From assembly GCF_027409185.1 (NCBI RefSeq), contig NC_084460.1, forward strand, positions 63,686,501 to 63,750,500: 64,000 bases of DNA, given 5' to 3'. Below are positions 11,746-22,808 of this stretch, in pieces. The stretch is from Cynocephalus volans (Eukaryota > Chordata > Mammalia > Dermoptera > Cynocephalidae). Under the pieces are notes generated by a model that saw only the letters and a list, made by a program, of their open reading frames with translations, had not been told where the DNA came from and searched no databases. A program made the translations under genes and the position numbers. The first letter of the stretch is position 1. Each line of letters starts with the position of its first letter.

Positions 11746-14199
11746 CTCCCCTCCCCCTTAAAAGTTTTTTTTAAGCAACTATTAACCACAGTTCTAGTAC
11801 ATAATCATAGATATGACTGATGCACACATCTATTTTTCCCTAGTAATTTTTAAGTGAGTAGCTGAAATAAAAGAATTAAACACAATCTTTAAAAAAAGTT
11901 TAAAAACATGACAAGTCATTTTTTGAGCTAGAAATGTACAATCTTGAATGATTACAAGCTACAGTAGGACCAATGACATAAACATATATAAGCAAAAGGT
12001 ACAATTATTAAAAATCTGTGCTCCCTGTTTTTATTCTTTGTGTATCTGTCTGTTGACTCTTGTTCAAACACATCCAACTCCTGAATGCTTTCTCCCACTG
12101 ACTCATAAGGATGGCAACACACCTGCTGGCTAATAGCACAGCTCAAGAGAGATCATCAAACTTCATCACTGAGCAAACACACCCTTCAGGTTTTACCAAA
12201 AGTGATATTTCCAATATAAAAAAGAGAAAGTTACTGTACTTGTTTTTAAGCACCAATAGTTCCTCCACCCTTACAGGCACTGTGTGAAGGCATTAGAATG
12301 CAAATTTAAAAACAAAGAAACAAAAGTAGCAACACATGACTCCAGAAAAGATCAGACCTGAGAGAGAGGGAAGAGTTCAGAAAAAAATCCCTTTTGGTTC
12401 TTTAAGTCAAGACTAGTCAGTAATAATATCATACAAAAAAGGAGAATGGAGAATGTGGTTTTCATTTTGGATTTGTTGAGTTTGAGGTGCTTTTGGACAA
12501 TTACAAAGAAGCATTCAACAGCAAGTTGAACCTATTGTCCAAAGGCTGGGAAAAGGTCCAACCTGGAGAGAAAGGACTGTCAAACCACAGAAGGCCAAAT
12601 CAGCCAAGGAGAACTGCAGGGTGGGACGAATGCAGAACAAGATGAAATACTGGGATGAGCTATGTCAAGAAGGAGAAAAAAGTAGATGAATAGAGGGGAT
12701 AAAGAGAAGAAACTATCAGCAAGAACATGTTAGAAATTAACAGAGAAGAATTTCCAAGACAGACAGTAGTTTAAATTCAGCAGATTAAAGTGAGGCAAAG
12801 CCTAAAAAACAGTCTTTGGATTAGACGATAAATTAAGTTACTGGTGAACTTCTGCTGAACTGAAGTAAGACTACATTAAGGGGATTGAAGTGTAAATGAG
12901 GAACAGAAATATGTGTCAACAAATATAACTTTGGACAGTCTGTGGTATAACCTGCATATACAGACTAGCTGAGAGAAATGTATGTAAAGTTATTTAAGGG
13001 CCTGCAGTAGAGTCTATCCTCCACACAGTCCAGGTTTTATACATGCATTAAACAAGTGAAGACTTCCAAAAGCTTTCTGGGTCCACACCATTTTAGTTAT
13101 TTCAGAAAAAACTTAACTGATTTGTGTTTTAGCACTAGGTAATTGTTGCCACTGCAGAACGCTGTGTTTATGTCTAGGTGTGTAATGAAATACTGTACAC
13201 TACATTATCTATGTGACCAGTAAAGACACTGCTTCTAACTTCATATTCCATGAGAATCCATTAAAATCACGTAACAAATGTCTTTTTGCCATGGTATCAG
13301 AAAGATCAGAGATTAGCACTCAATTTACACGGCTCTAAGGACTTGTAATCTGCCTATATCAACATGCCAATTTATCTTGTTTATGTATATTTCTCTGATG
13401 CTAAATTTTATGCATTTTTACTTTCCCATTTTAATTAATGAGCCCTCATAAAGCTCCTAAAATACTACAATGTAAAACAAGCTGAGGAATGAATAAATAT
13501 ATAAACAACTTACTGGAGATGTATCCATCTTCTCTGATCTGGAAAACATGTAGAGGACTCTGGAATTATAGCTAGAAGAGAAAGTGAATGGAGTTGGTCA
13601 TGAGAGAAATGGTATAGCTTGATCCTAGATTCCACTGTGCAAAGCTCTCTACGTATTAGTTAGAAAAAAACAAACAAAACAACAAAAAAAGCCTCCTTTT
13701 GGGGGAATAGTCCACTACACATGAAAATGGACAGGAAAGACCTCGTTTGAAGGAGCACCCAGAGTTCTATTCATTGGTATAGATTAAACACACAATTGAT
13801 TCTCGGGTTATTAAAAAACTCTTATTTTCTAGTGACTCAGTAAAAATTAATGTTACTACAAAAAATTTTAAGAATGGTTGTTTAAACAAATTACAGTACA
13901 TCGAACCACTCGTGCCCTCACTAAAATTTACATTATAACAAAGTACTTGAGCAGTATTAAGTACTTTCCTATTAATACAGACCTACCACACAGAACTCCA
14001 TAGTATTGTTTCCACTAGAATAACTCTTGCTTTTATATATCTAAACTTCATAGAAAGCATGCATCTCGCAACCTAACATTTTTGGCCCATGATTGTACAA
14101 GAAAAAATGTACGTAACATATATTTATTGTAGTACACTTTTCCAGTAATGATTCCCAATGACACGCTTCCTTGTATCCATGCATTCACATAGTTCCCTC

Positions 14200-14620
14200 C
14201 CACAATGACACCGGGCTTTGCCATTTCTCTAGATTTCACCAACAGGACATTAGTAAATGTAATACAAACATAGTTTTGAAAAACATTTGCCCGACAGTTT
14301 GCCTTCTTGGAATCCTGTCATCTCATGAAGAGGCCTGGTGCTTGCCTGTTGTATACACATGGCCTAGCCAAGAGCCAGCACAGATCACCTGACATGTGAG
14401 TGAAGTCATCTTCAAGGAACCAGCCTCAATCAGGCACCAGACAACTATAGCCTCACTTGTGATCCCAGGTAACAACAACATAAGTATTGCCCAATTGAGC
14501 CCAGCCCAAAATGCTGACTCATAGAATCATGAACAAACAAAATGGGTGTTTTCTAAACCGTTAAGTTTTTTTGATTGCTACACATCAAATGCTGATATCT
14601 CTAATCCCCCAGAATTCAAC
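14200..14620 (+). mobile_element. Old LTR-like repeat (MLT1/MER type), partner of 2760-3160
   Basis: Carries the same order of blocks as the left copy: CAACAGGACATTAGTAAATG, then the GCCTTCTTGGAATCC block, then AGCCCAGCCCAAAATGCTGAC. The last block is a familiar feature of ancient mammalian LTR/MaLR 3' ends. Subfamily is uncertain. Confidence 0.5.
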
Positions 14621-15910
14621 ATATTTTTAACATATTGGTGAGGAGGGGGACAAAGAATTGAATTACATGCAAAATACAGTCAAGAGAACCTCACAATCAC
14701 ATGTAGAAGTTTTCAAAAGCACAACAAATGTCAACTAGTTGGAACTCAAGAGAAGTTGCTGACATTAAAGAAACGCCATGTGAATCATATAAAGAAATTG
14801 TCTCAAAATCACAAGACTATTTTGAATGTTTACATCATCAGTCTTCCTTACATGTGGGCACTGTATTGTGTTTCATTTATATTTTAAGAAACTAATTAGG
14901 AGTAAAAGCATGATTCAGTCTAATTTTCCCACTTCAGATAATGAAACACAGGCTCCTATTAATTTGCTGTAGAATTTATGATTTTCAGGAACAGATTACT
15001 AAGATTAAGTGGGAAAAACTTGTATTACTAACTCCATGAGCTCACACAACCAACAAAAAGCATTGAGGGAAAAAGGACAGGCAGGTTCAAAGCGAAATTT
15101 CCAAAAATGTTTATTCTAAGTTAATTGCAGTTCATGAAACTGATCTCAAAAACAAACATGAGCTTTGACTATATTGCGGCAAAACACTTAACACTAATCA
15201 AAAAGTCAGGATGCCTGACATCTACAAATTATGTGATCCTGGGCAACTCACTTACCTTTGCAAATTCAATTTTTTTCATCTTTCTTACACAGCAGGGAGA
15301 TCCTGGCAAACCCTCCATGACCTACCGGGAATAACTATCGGGACAGAGGAAGCATAAATATATTTCCAGATACCAAATATGGTGACAGGCTAAGTTTGAG
15401 AGAGTTCCAATTCTGGAAAAAATGAGGGTAAAATGAAGTAACGAGTGTGTTAGGGAGCACTGTAGACTAAAATTCTCAACTATGACAGGTTATGCCTCTA
15501 CTCCAAACTACACCCTGAGGACCTTTTCAACATTTAACAATTTCCTAGGCCCTTGCCTATCCCTCACCCCACTCGCATCTCCCTTCTCAAAGTTGGTCCA
15601 AGCTTTCTAGTATCACCCAGTCTTTGATAGATTCTGGAGAAGATGGTATCAATTAAGTCTTGTGCACTCTGGGCAATAGTTTCAATAATTGCTTGGGCCA
15701 TGCAAAGATAACATCTTCACCCTTCTGTGAGTCTTCTTTCTCTGCTCTGAAGCACTAGAGAGACGGTTCAGGTCAGAGCGTGTTCTTTCAAGTGGAATTC
15801 CTATTCTTGAAGCCCCTTCCTTCATACTGCATAAGAACTACTTTGTTCCAAGGAAAACGGTACCATCATTCAGTACCTCAATCTCCCTCTTACGTCTTGT
15901 ATAGACTTCT

Positions 15911-16057
15911 TTTTTTTTTTTTTTTTTTTTTGTCTTTTTCGTGGCCGGCACTCAGCCAGTGAGTGCACTGGCCATTCCTATATAGGATCCGAACCCGCGG
16001 CGGGAGCCTCGCCGCGCTCCCAGCGCCCACTCTCCCGAGTGCGCCACGGGCTCAGCC
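15911..16057 (-). mobile_element. CYN-type SINE with GC-rich unit, beside the promoter-like island
   Basis: Starts with a long poly(T) (tail on the minus strand). Reverse-strand A and B boxes follow, with GGATCCGAACCCGC and GCGCCACGGGCTC. The TSD is CTTGTATAGACTTCT at 15896-15910 and CTTGAACAGACTTCT at 16058-16072. The left duplicate (about 4343) has an empty site. It lies about 300 bp left of the CpG island, i.e. downstream if transcription runs leftward. Confidence 0.92.
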
Positions 16058-16204
16058 CTTGAACAGACTTCTGTAAGCTCAGTTCAGGAGTTCTAGGCAG
16101 GTTACAGAGTGCAGGGGGAAAAAACCCAGAAAATTCCCTTGTGAAAGGACACCAAAACACCCCACAAACACAAATGCCACAGTTACACCCAGTCTGCACA
16201 CACT

Positions 16205-16365
16205 TCACAATTATTTTTCAGGAAATGGGGAATTTCACCACTATTATTAATACGTTCATCTTACAGATGGGTAAAGTGAATGTCTTACAGGTTAGCAACA
16301 GTATCTTTCAGCGGCAGAGCTGAAATGTGAACTCACACCGCACACTTTCGATGGTCAGGATGTCT
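16205..16365 (+). repeat. MIR SINE
   Basis: Contains CTTACAGATGGGTAAAGTGA, the TACAGGTTAGCAAC block, and GGCAGAGCTGAAATGTGAAC. These match the MIR core and tRNA-distal part in order. The left copy has a poorer version at 4500-4640. Confidence 0.8.
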
Positions 16366-16910
16366 GCAGCCAACCCCACCCCGTCGCCATCTTGGACTCA
16401 ATCATCCCGTTCGCGGAGCTTTTGGAAGCGGCTTTTGTATACCTAAAAGCACAAACGCGGCCTTCTATGAGCGCACCATCTTCTGACAAAGCAATCGCTG
16501 AAAGCACAGTCCGAGTCGCCCTTTCCGCAACCCCGGACCTGCGAATCCCCACATGCTACTGTCGCCCTACCGGACCCGGCCCAGGCCCCGCCAGTCTAAG
16601 GCGTACCCACATTTCTGCTCCATCAGGTGGTGGGACACTTGTCCCGCTCCCCAGGCTCCCCCGAGGCCTGTGGGTCTCCTCTTTCACCCTGGCACCAACC
16701 TTTAGGAACGCAAGACCCAAACCCAGACTGGCTGAGCAGCGTGGGAGAAGCCGCAGTCCGGAAGTTCCAGGAGGAAAATAGCAGAAGTGGGCAGAGCAGC
16801 ACATGCTCAGAAGAAACCAGACAGAGATCTTCCCATAGTGCTGTGCGGGTGACCTCTTGGAGGGCGAGACTACATTTCCCACAAACCTCTGCGGCCCTCC
16901 GTTAGGAACC
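16340..16910. promoter_or_regulatory. CpG island, probable TATA-less housekeeping-type promoter
   Basis: I count about 32 CpGs in 570 bp, against a CpG-poor window. There is a ZNF143/STAF-like ACTACATTTCCCACAA (16869-16884), an ETS site CCGGAAGT (16758-16765) and a YY1-like motif, AAGATGGCGAC on the minus strand (16383-16393). YY1 sites of this type usually lie just downstream of the start in the direction of transcription. By that rule, initiation would be between about 16750 and 16400, running leftward. No TATA box is seen and no coding exon was identified, so the target gene is unknown and may be a noncoding RNA. ORFs crossing the island look incidental. Confidence 0.65.
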
Positions 16911-17952
16911 AAAGGAGGAATCTTTGTTTATTTTCACAGCAATGAGTCCTGTTACCAGGAGAACAGGATCTGATGGATAAAGACTGGTCTCTGTCCACGT
17001 AACAGCAATGTGGAATTATGGTTCTTTCTTAAATTGTGATTTGACAACCTGGAACATTGTGGGAATAATGGGGTGATTCGAACATGGGCCAATTAGTCAA
17101 TGACATTAATAAGTAACTTTATTTTGTTTAGTGCTGATAGAGGTATTGCTGTTATAGAACCCAAGTCTATTTTTCGCAGGTGCATTCTAAGCGTGAAAAA
17201 AAATCATGTCTCTATTTTACTTTAAATTAGTTAACAAACAAAGAATTAATATGGTTACTCTCCTCCAACCCGAGGATTATATTAAACAGATGAAAAACCT
17301 GCACTTATGTATATAGTGGAATAAAATAGCAGGGTCATAGGGTAGTTGTGCTCCATAATTCTTGGGAAAATTTACACTTCCAGTGTCTGAAAGTTATTTG
17401 CTCAGAAACTCCCAAGTTTCATTCATTCATTCATGTATCTATGAATCATATCTTTAGGGGGTGTGTGTGTGAGAGAGAGAGAGTGTGATGAATCTGAACT
17501 TTGCCTTTCCTTCTCTGCTTTCTGCCACAAACTAGACAAGGAGTTCTGTAAAGGGGTTTCTCAGAGCACCTGCTGCCACTGAAGTTCCTCCTCAAACAGG
17601 GAAATGCCTGCCATGAGTGATCAGTGTTGATGTGGACTTGCTAGTGGGATGGGCATTGGAATGAAAGGGGAGATGAATGGATGGGGGGGGTGCGACAGGC
17701 TTGACTCTTGCCAGAGACCCATCACTAGTTTTTTTTTTTTTTTTTCTGATGTTTTCCCTGCCTTGTTCAAATTCCTGTATCTTTTCTGATGCTACAATTC
17801 CTCCTCAGTAACTCTATGCTGCAGATCCAAGGAACTCAGTCTTGTTTTTCCCAGCACTCTCTTGCCTCAGACTTTAGAATCCCTAGCCTCTCTTCCTGGA
17901 TCCCAGGCCTATCCCTTAAACACCTATTGGTATGATATCTGGGGATCCTTTA

Positions 17953-18916
17953 TTTTGTTTTTTAATTTTTAAAAAGGATTTAGGAGCTTTTGATGCTTAG
18001 ACTGAAAAATCACAGGCTGGGTCTTTCATAAATTCATTGGTCCATTTCTGGCAAGGCGAGAATTTGCACCTCACCCAGGCCACAGGTAAAGGCCCATACT
18101 CCCCCTCAGCAAGTCTTCAGAGTGGAGTGAGGCTTCCCTTGTAGTGCAGTGACTCTGGAACCCAGAGGCAAGAAAATAAAGAGAAGAGTATGTAATGAGC
18201 ATATATGTGTCAGGCCTGTGCAAGGCACTTCCAAGTGTTATCTTAGTTAATACTCACACCAACCCCATGAGGTAGGCATCCCCATTTTACAGATGTGCAT
18301 CCTGAGGCTCACAGAGGTTAGTCAATTTGTCCATCACAGAGTTCACAAGTTTCAAAGCTGGGTTGAAAATCCAGGTCTTCTGACTTTCCCACTTTGTCAT
18401 ACAGAATTCTCTCTGATCCAGCCTCACTTCCCCATAAGAAGTTCACTCTTATATCATGTTCTATGCTTTGTCCTGGCCCCTGCAAGGAAAGGGATCAACT
18501 GAAGGAAGTTGTTCTATAAGGATGAGTGGAGATCCTGGCAAGATATTTACTCTGAAACAGCAAATATGACCTTAGAAGTCATTGTCTAGGTCACTCTCAG
18601 CTGAACAGAGGCTCCCAAGGAAACAATGACGTAGAACAGTCTGCAGGTGCAACAAAGCCCACCTTCTGCTGATTCTCTGTGAAGTCAGGTATCACAAAAC
18701 AAATGGGGCAATGCTCAAAGGAAGGTGAAGAAAGGGCAAACAAGAGCAGTGTCAAAACTGCCACGGCAAGTGGGAAGACAGTTCAGCCGATCAAAGAGCA
18801 TGTTTCCCAGTGACCAGGGAGACTGGGAGGACATTGTTGCTCCAGTCCAGGAGGTGTATAGTCATCTGCTCATCCCAGAATGTCTTGGGGGCCTTGAATG
18901 TGTCCTGTGCTAGGCC
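17953..18916 (-). pseudogene. Retroposed insertion (possible processed retrocopy), minus orientation
   Basis: Flanked by a perfect 15-bp duplication TCTGGGGATCCTTTA (17938-17952 and 18917-18931). The left duplicate has a single copy of this site near 6327. The insert starts TTTTGTTTTTTAATTTTTAAA, as expected for a decayed poly(A) tail of a minus-strand transcript. It contains a MIR at 18190-18425. No long ORF is present; the 62- to 69-codon ORFs are unremarkable. The source could be a noncoding RNA or a 3'UTR. Confidence 0.65.
18190..18425 (+). repeat. MIR SINE within the retroposed segment
   Basis: Clear MIR landmarks in order: GAGCATATATGTGTCAGGC, TACTCACACCAACCCCATGAG, CCATTTTACAGATGTGCATC, then the GGTTAGTCAATTTGTCC part and AGCTGGGTTGAAAATCCAGG. 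If the surrounding insert is a processed RNA copy, the MIR was part of the parent transcript. Confidence 0.9.
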
Positions 18917-19184
18917 TCTGGGGATCCTTTAAATACAGGATGATTAGCAGGTTTTGGGTGGAGAGAATCAGTGCCTGATATTTTGCCCTCTGAGACATGG
19001 ATTGCCATTCCTTCTCTTTGTGGGTCTCAACCTTTTATTCATAGAAATGGAGACAGAAATCACATTTGATGTGCAGAGCTCACCCTATGGCCACCTGCAA
19101 TCACATGAAGGCCAAGAATGCAATCCCTTTCCTTTCTCTGTTAAGATAAAGTCCTCAGATCCAAGGAAATGAGGCTTGGGGTGC

Positions 19185-20640
19185 TCAAGTTTATACTTCT
19201 TTTGTTAAGGTTATTCCTAAATATTTTGATTTTGATACTATTGTAACTAGAATTGTTTCTTTAATTTCACTTCTGGGTTGTTCATTTCTGTGTACAGAAA
19301 TAAAATTGATTTTTGCATATTGATCTCGTACCTGTTACTTTCCTGAACTTATTTTTTAGTTCTGACAATATTTAGTCCTTATGATTTTCTAAATACAAGA
19401 TTATGTCATCTGTGAATAAAACAATCTAACTTCTTCCTTTCTAATCTAGATCGCTTTTATTTATTCCTGTTGCCAACTTTTTCAGGTTCGCATCTATGGT
19501 ACAAAGATGAATAGGCGTAGTGAAGAGGGGATATATTTGTGTTCCTGACCTAAGGAAATAAATCTACAGGCCTTCACTATTAAGCATGATGTTAGCTGTG
19601 GGTTTTTGATTTGCCTTTATTAGTTTGAGTATGTTCCCTTCTATTCCTAGTTTGTTGAATGTTTTAATTATAAATTGATGTTGGATTTTGTCAAATTCAT
19701 TTTCTGCTTCTATTGAGAGAGCCATGTGGTATTGTTTGTTAGCATATTGATATGGTGCATTATGTTACATTATTTTTAGCTGTTAACCCACCTTGTATTC
19801 CTGGAATGAATTCAACTCAGGCGTGGGGTACAATTATTTTTATATGTTGCTAAATTATGTTTTCTTGTATTTTTTGAAGATTTTTGTGCCTATATTTACA
19901 AGATACATTGGTCTAAATTTTCCTTTTCTTGTGATATCTTTGTTCAGTTTTGGTATCATGGTAATACTGCCTCATAGAATGAGTTGGGAATTATCTCTAC
20001 TGTGCTTCTGTTCTTTAGAGAATCTGAGAATTGATACTAAATATTCTCCAAATGTTTGGTAGAATTCAGCGGTGAAGTTTCTGGACATAAACTTTTCATG
20101 GTGTGTAGTTGATTTTTATTGTTAACGCAGTCTCTTCACTTGTGACCAGGGAGTCAAAATTCTCTTGCGAGCCAAAATTTCCGATTTTGGCTATTTGAGT
20201 CTTCTCTCTTTTTTTCTTGGTCTAACTAAAGATTTGTCAATTTTGTTGATCTTTTATGAAGCTACTTATGATTTCATTGTATTCTTTATTGTTTTTCCAT
20301 TCTCTATTATATTGATTTCTGTTGTCATCTTTATTATTTCCTTCCTTCTGCCTATTTCAGGTTCTGTTTTCTCTTCTTTTTCCAGTATCTTCATGTGGAA
20401 GCTTAGATTATTGATTTGAGATCATTTTTCTTTCTTAATATGGATATTTACATCTATAAGTTTCCCTCTAATCACTGCTTTAGCTGCCTTCTAAAAAATA
20501 TGGTTCTTTCTTGCTGATAGATTACCCTTTCATCACTATAAAATGTACCACATTATAGCTAATAACTTCTTTTGTTTTAAAATCTATTTTGTCATGTTTT
20601 CCAGAAGACCTGATCACTGCTGATGGATACCACTTAATGT
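19185..20640 (-). mobile_element. Old L1 ORF2 fragment, minus strand (uninterrupted partner of 6600-9225)
   Basis: Antisense L1 reverse transcriptase region followed by upstream ORF2 sequence. Near 20210-20420 the reversed segment reads as L1 ORF2 between the endonuclease and RT domains. It continues about 500 bp beyond the end of the copy-A match. The many short plus-strand ORFs here are antisense shadows. Confidence 0.85.
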
Positions 20641-20679
20641 CACCTACATCTGCTTCATACAAATGGAAGATTTAAACTG

Positions 20680-20920
20680 CAAGGGACTTTTTGCTACTAT
20701 AAGGAATCATCACAAACATGACTTCAAACAACACAAATTTATTTTCTCACAGCTCTGGAGGACAGAAGTCCATAATTAGTCACTGGACTAACATCAAAGT
20801 GTTGGCAGGGCCACGCTCCCTCCAGAGGCTGTAGGTGAGAACTGTTCCTTGCATTTTCTAGCTTTGGATAAGCTTCTCTTCTCTATGTGTTGATGCAGCC
20901 CCAAATAGTAAGAAGGCTAA
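20680..20920 (-). mobile_element. Fragment of an inverted mammalian interspersed repeat (MLT1/MER type)
   Basis: CTTCAAACAACACAAATTTA, then TTTTCTCACAGCTCTGGAGG, AGAAGTCC and CAAAGTGTTGGCAGGGCCACG occur in this order. That is a familiar inverted LTR/MER-type pattern in placental genomes. The other end is missing. Family is not certain. Confidence 0.45.
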
Positions 20921-21471
20921 CAAGTCCCTTCGCACGGAAAATGATGGAAGCCTCAGCAGAAAGCCACCTCACACCTCACAGGATGTGGCCCTCATAGCAC
21001 AGGTGACGACAAATCCCTAGGGAGCTTGACCTTCCAGGAATTGGTTGATAGGACTTGAGAGAAGGCAGCTACACCCACAGGAGAGTTAGGGAGAGGAGAG
21101 GGCCTCCAGACCTGCAGAGTGGAGCAGGTGGTGAAGGAACCCCAAGAAGAAGAGAGATGGGGAGAGAAAAGCAGTGTATAGTGCCTCCAAAATGCTGCAT
21201 AAAGGGTATTTGGAGACCACTAAATCCCAATGGAGCTCAGTGGAGAGGGCTGAATCCAGATGGAGAGCCTTGCCTGCATTTTCAACTAGGCCTCCTGAGT
21301 CATTTCCAAGGCCAATGGAGCCCTGGATTGTCCCAGTTCTGCTCTCTTCATCCCTTGCACATGCTTATGGTCTTCCCCCCACCCCACCCCCTCCCACCCC
21401 TGCAATGTGTGTGGGTGCTGTATTCATCCATACATTCCAGGGTATGTGCACATGTAAAGTGTTCTCTCTCT

Positions 21472-21514
<43 letters not shown>

Positions 21515-21551
21515 CCCTCCCTCCCTCTCCCTCCCTCTCTCTCTCTCTTTC

Positions 21552-21600
<49 letters not shown>

Positions 21601-22398
21601 ATTGCTTCTTCCTTTCCAGGAATTTCTCCTGTAAATTCCTGTGGACTCATCTTTCCAAATTCCCACTTCTGTCATTTCAAATCAGCTCATCTCCCATGCT
21701 CCCTTCCCTGTGGTATGGAAAGCACAGGCAGATCATAAGACCCACACAATTTGACTTCACTGTTTTCTATTAAAAAAATAACCTCCTTATCTCAATGGTT
21801 GCAGAGAAGAGAACGTATTTCTTGCCAAGGGGTGCTTGATGCTCCACAGAGTGACTCAGGGACTTAAGCTGGTAGTGGCACTGCCATCTTACAGCTGCTC
21901 CACTTGAAGCATGTTCCAAGTTAGACACTGGTATTTCTGTGCTTTGCTTGGAAGTGATGCATTGGCCATGACTGATTCTCTGACCCTGCCTAACTACAAG
22001 GGAGCTTGGAAATGTGAGGATAAGACAGAGTGTTTAGCAACTTGTTTCAGCATATTAGAATGGACCCAGGCCATGAATGGAGATGTCTGCATTTCCAAAG
22101 AATGCCAATAGCCCCTTCTCCAGCCTCTAAACAGGTGGCAAAGAAAGCTCCTGTGAAAGATAAAGCTGGTCATCAGATACATTGGTAAGGACAGATTTTC
22201 ATCACTAAAATCTGATAAAAATTTTATCTCCTATTTTACTAGGAGAAAGTGTGAAGTGAACTCAACTTCAATTTGTGCAGAGGTGACTGGACATTTTAAA
22301 GAGAGAGTGAAAGAAACAAGCAAGTGACCAAGGGCTCAGTAAAGTCAAGGTCATGAAAAACTACAAATCAGAAAGCGTGTTCCATGTAAAACCCATCT
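20921..22398. other. Low-copy stretch around a composite microsatellite
   Basis: Apart from the (TC)n(TG)n tract I recognise no repeat or gene. An ORF of 227 codons at 21055-21738 owes its length to in-frame microsatellite translation (Ser-Leu, then Cys-Val repeats). It has no family signature, so I do not call it a gene. 21780-22398 holds nothing I recognise. Confidence 0.5.
21463..21599. repeat. Composite microsatellite (TC)n(TG)n
   Basis: A pyrimidine tract of TC with CCCTCC interruptions (21463-21549) runs into 23 TG units (21554-21599). The homopurine/homopyrimidine part can adopt triplex structure and the TG part Z-DNA. It is likely polymorphic in length. Confidence 0.98.
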
Positions 22399-22808
22399 AT
22401 AGTGGATTGAATTATGTTCCCCCAAAACTCCCTGAAGCTTGAATTGTGTCCCCCAAGTTTTATGTATTGGAAACTTAGCCCCCACTATGACTGTTAAGAG
22501 GGTGGGAAATCCTATTATGGTAATTGAAAGGTGGAGCCTTGAAGAAGTGATTGGATTGTAGGACTGTACAGTAGTGAATGGATTAAAAATGGTGGCCGAG
22601 GGTGTGGTTCTGAGGGCTTTAAAAGAAGAGTCTGTCTTTCTCTCTGCTCTCTCTGCTCCCAATGTGACAACCCTGGGTTACTGTCACCACCACCAGATGG
22701 ACGTTGGACTTCTCAGCCTCAGAAACTGTAAGCAATAAATTTTATTTTTCTTTATAAATCACCTAGTTTCAGGTATTTTGTTATAAGCAGCATAAATGGA
22801 CTAATACA
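22399..22808 (+). mobile_element. ERVL-MaLR-type solo LTR
   Basis: Begins TAGTGGATTGAATTATGTTCC, contains ATTATGGTAATTGAAAGGTGG and the MaLR 3' end TTACTGTCACC..AATAAATTTTATT..GTTATAAGCAG..GGACTAATAC. A poly(A) signal AATAAA is present near 22735. It is closely related to the copy at 27532. Confidence 0.85.

Larger units (their letters stand above)
11890..20140. repeat. Right copy (B) of the diverged segmental duplication
   Basis: Collinear with 1-9225 in direct orientation. Copy B keeps the empty sites for the copy-A SINEs and LTRs. It has its own insertions: a SINE at 15911 and a retroposed segment at 17953. The clean alignment of the shared L1 (19185-20140) shows the unit already carried that L1 when duplicated. 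11746-11890 is A/T-rich boundary sequence with nothing recognisable. Confidence 0.85.

Noticed and set aside
16392..16912. ORFs of 92-129 codons in the CpG island
   Set aside because: GC-rich promoters are stop-poor. The ORFs overlap on both strands, are not kept in the left duplicate and resemble no protein.
21055..21773. Long ORFs (227 and 199 codons) with Ser-Leu and Cys-Val repeats
   Set aside because: Their length comes from reading through the (TC)n(TG)n microsatellite, which is open in several frames on both strands. The flanking residues show no domain.
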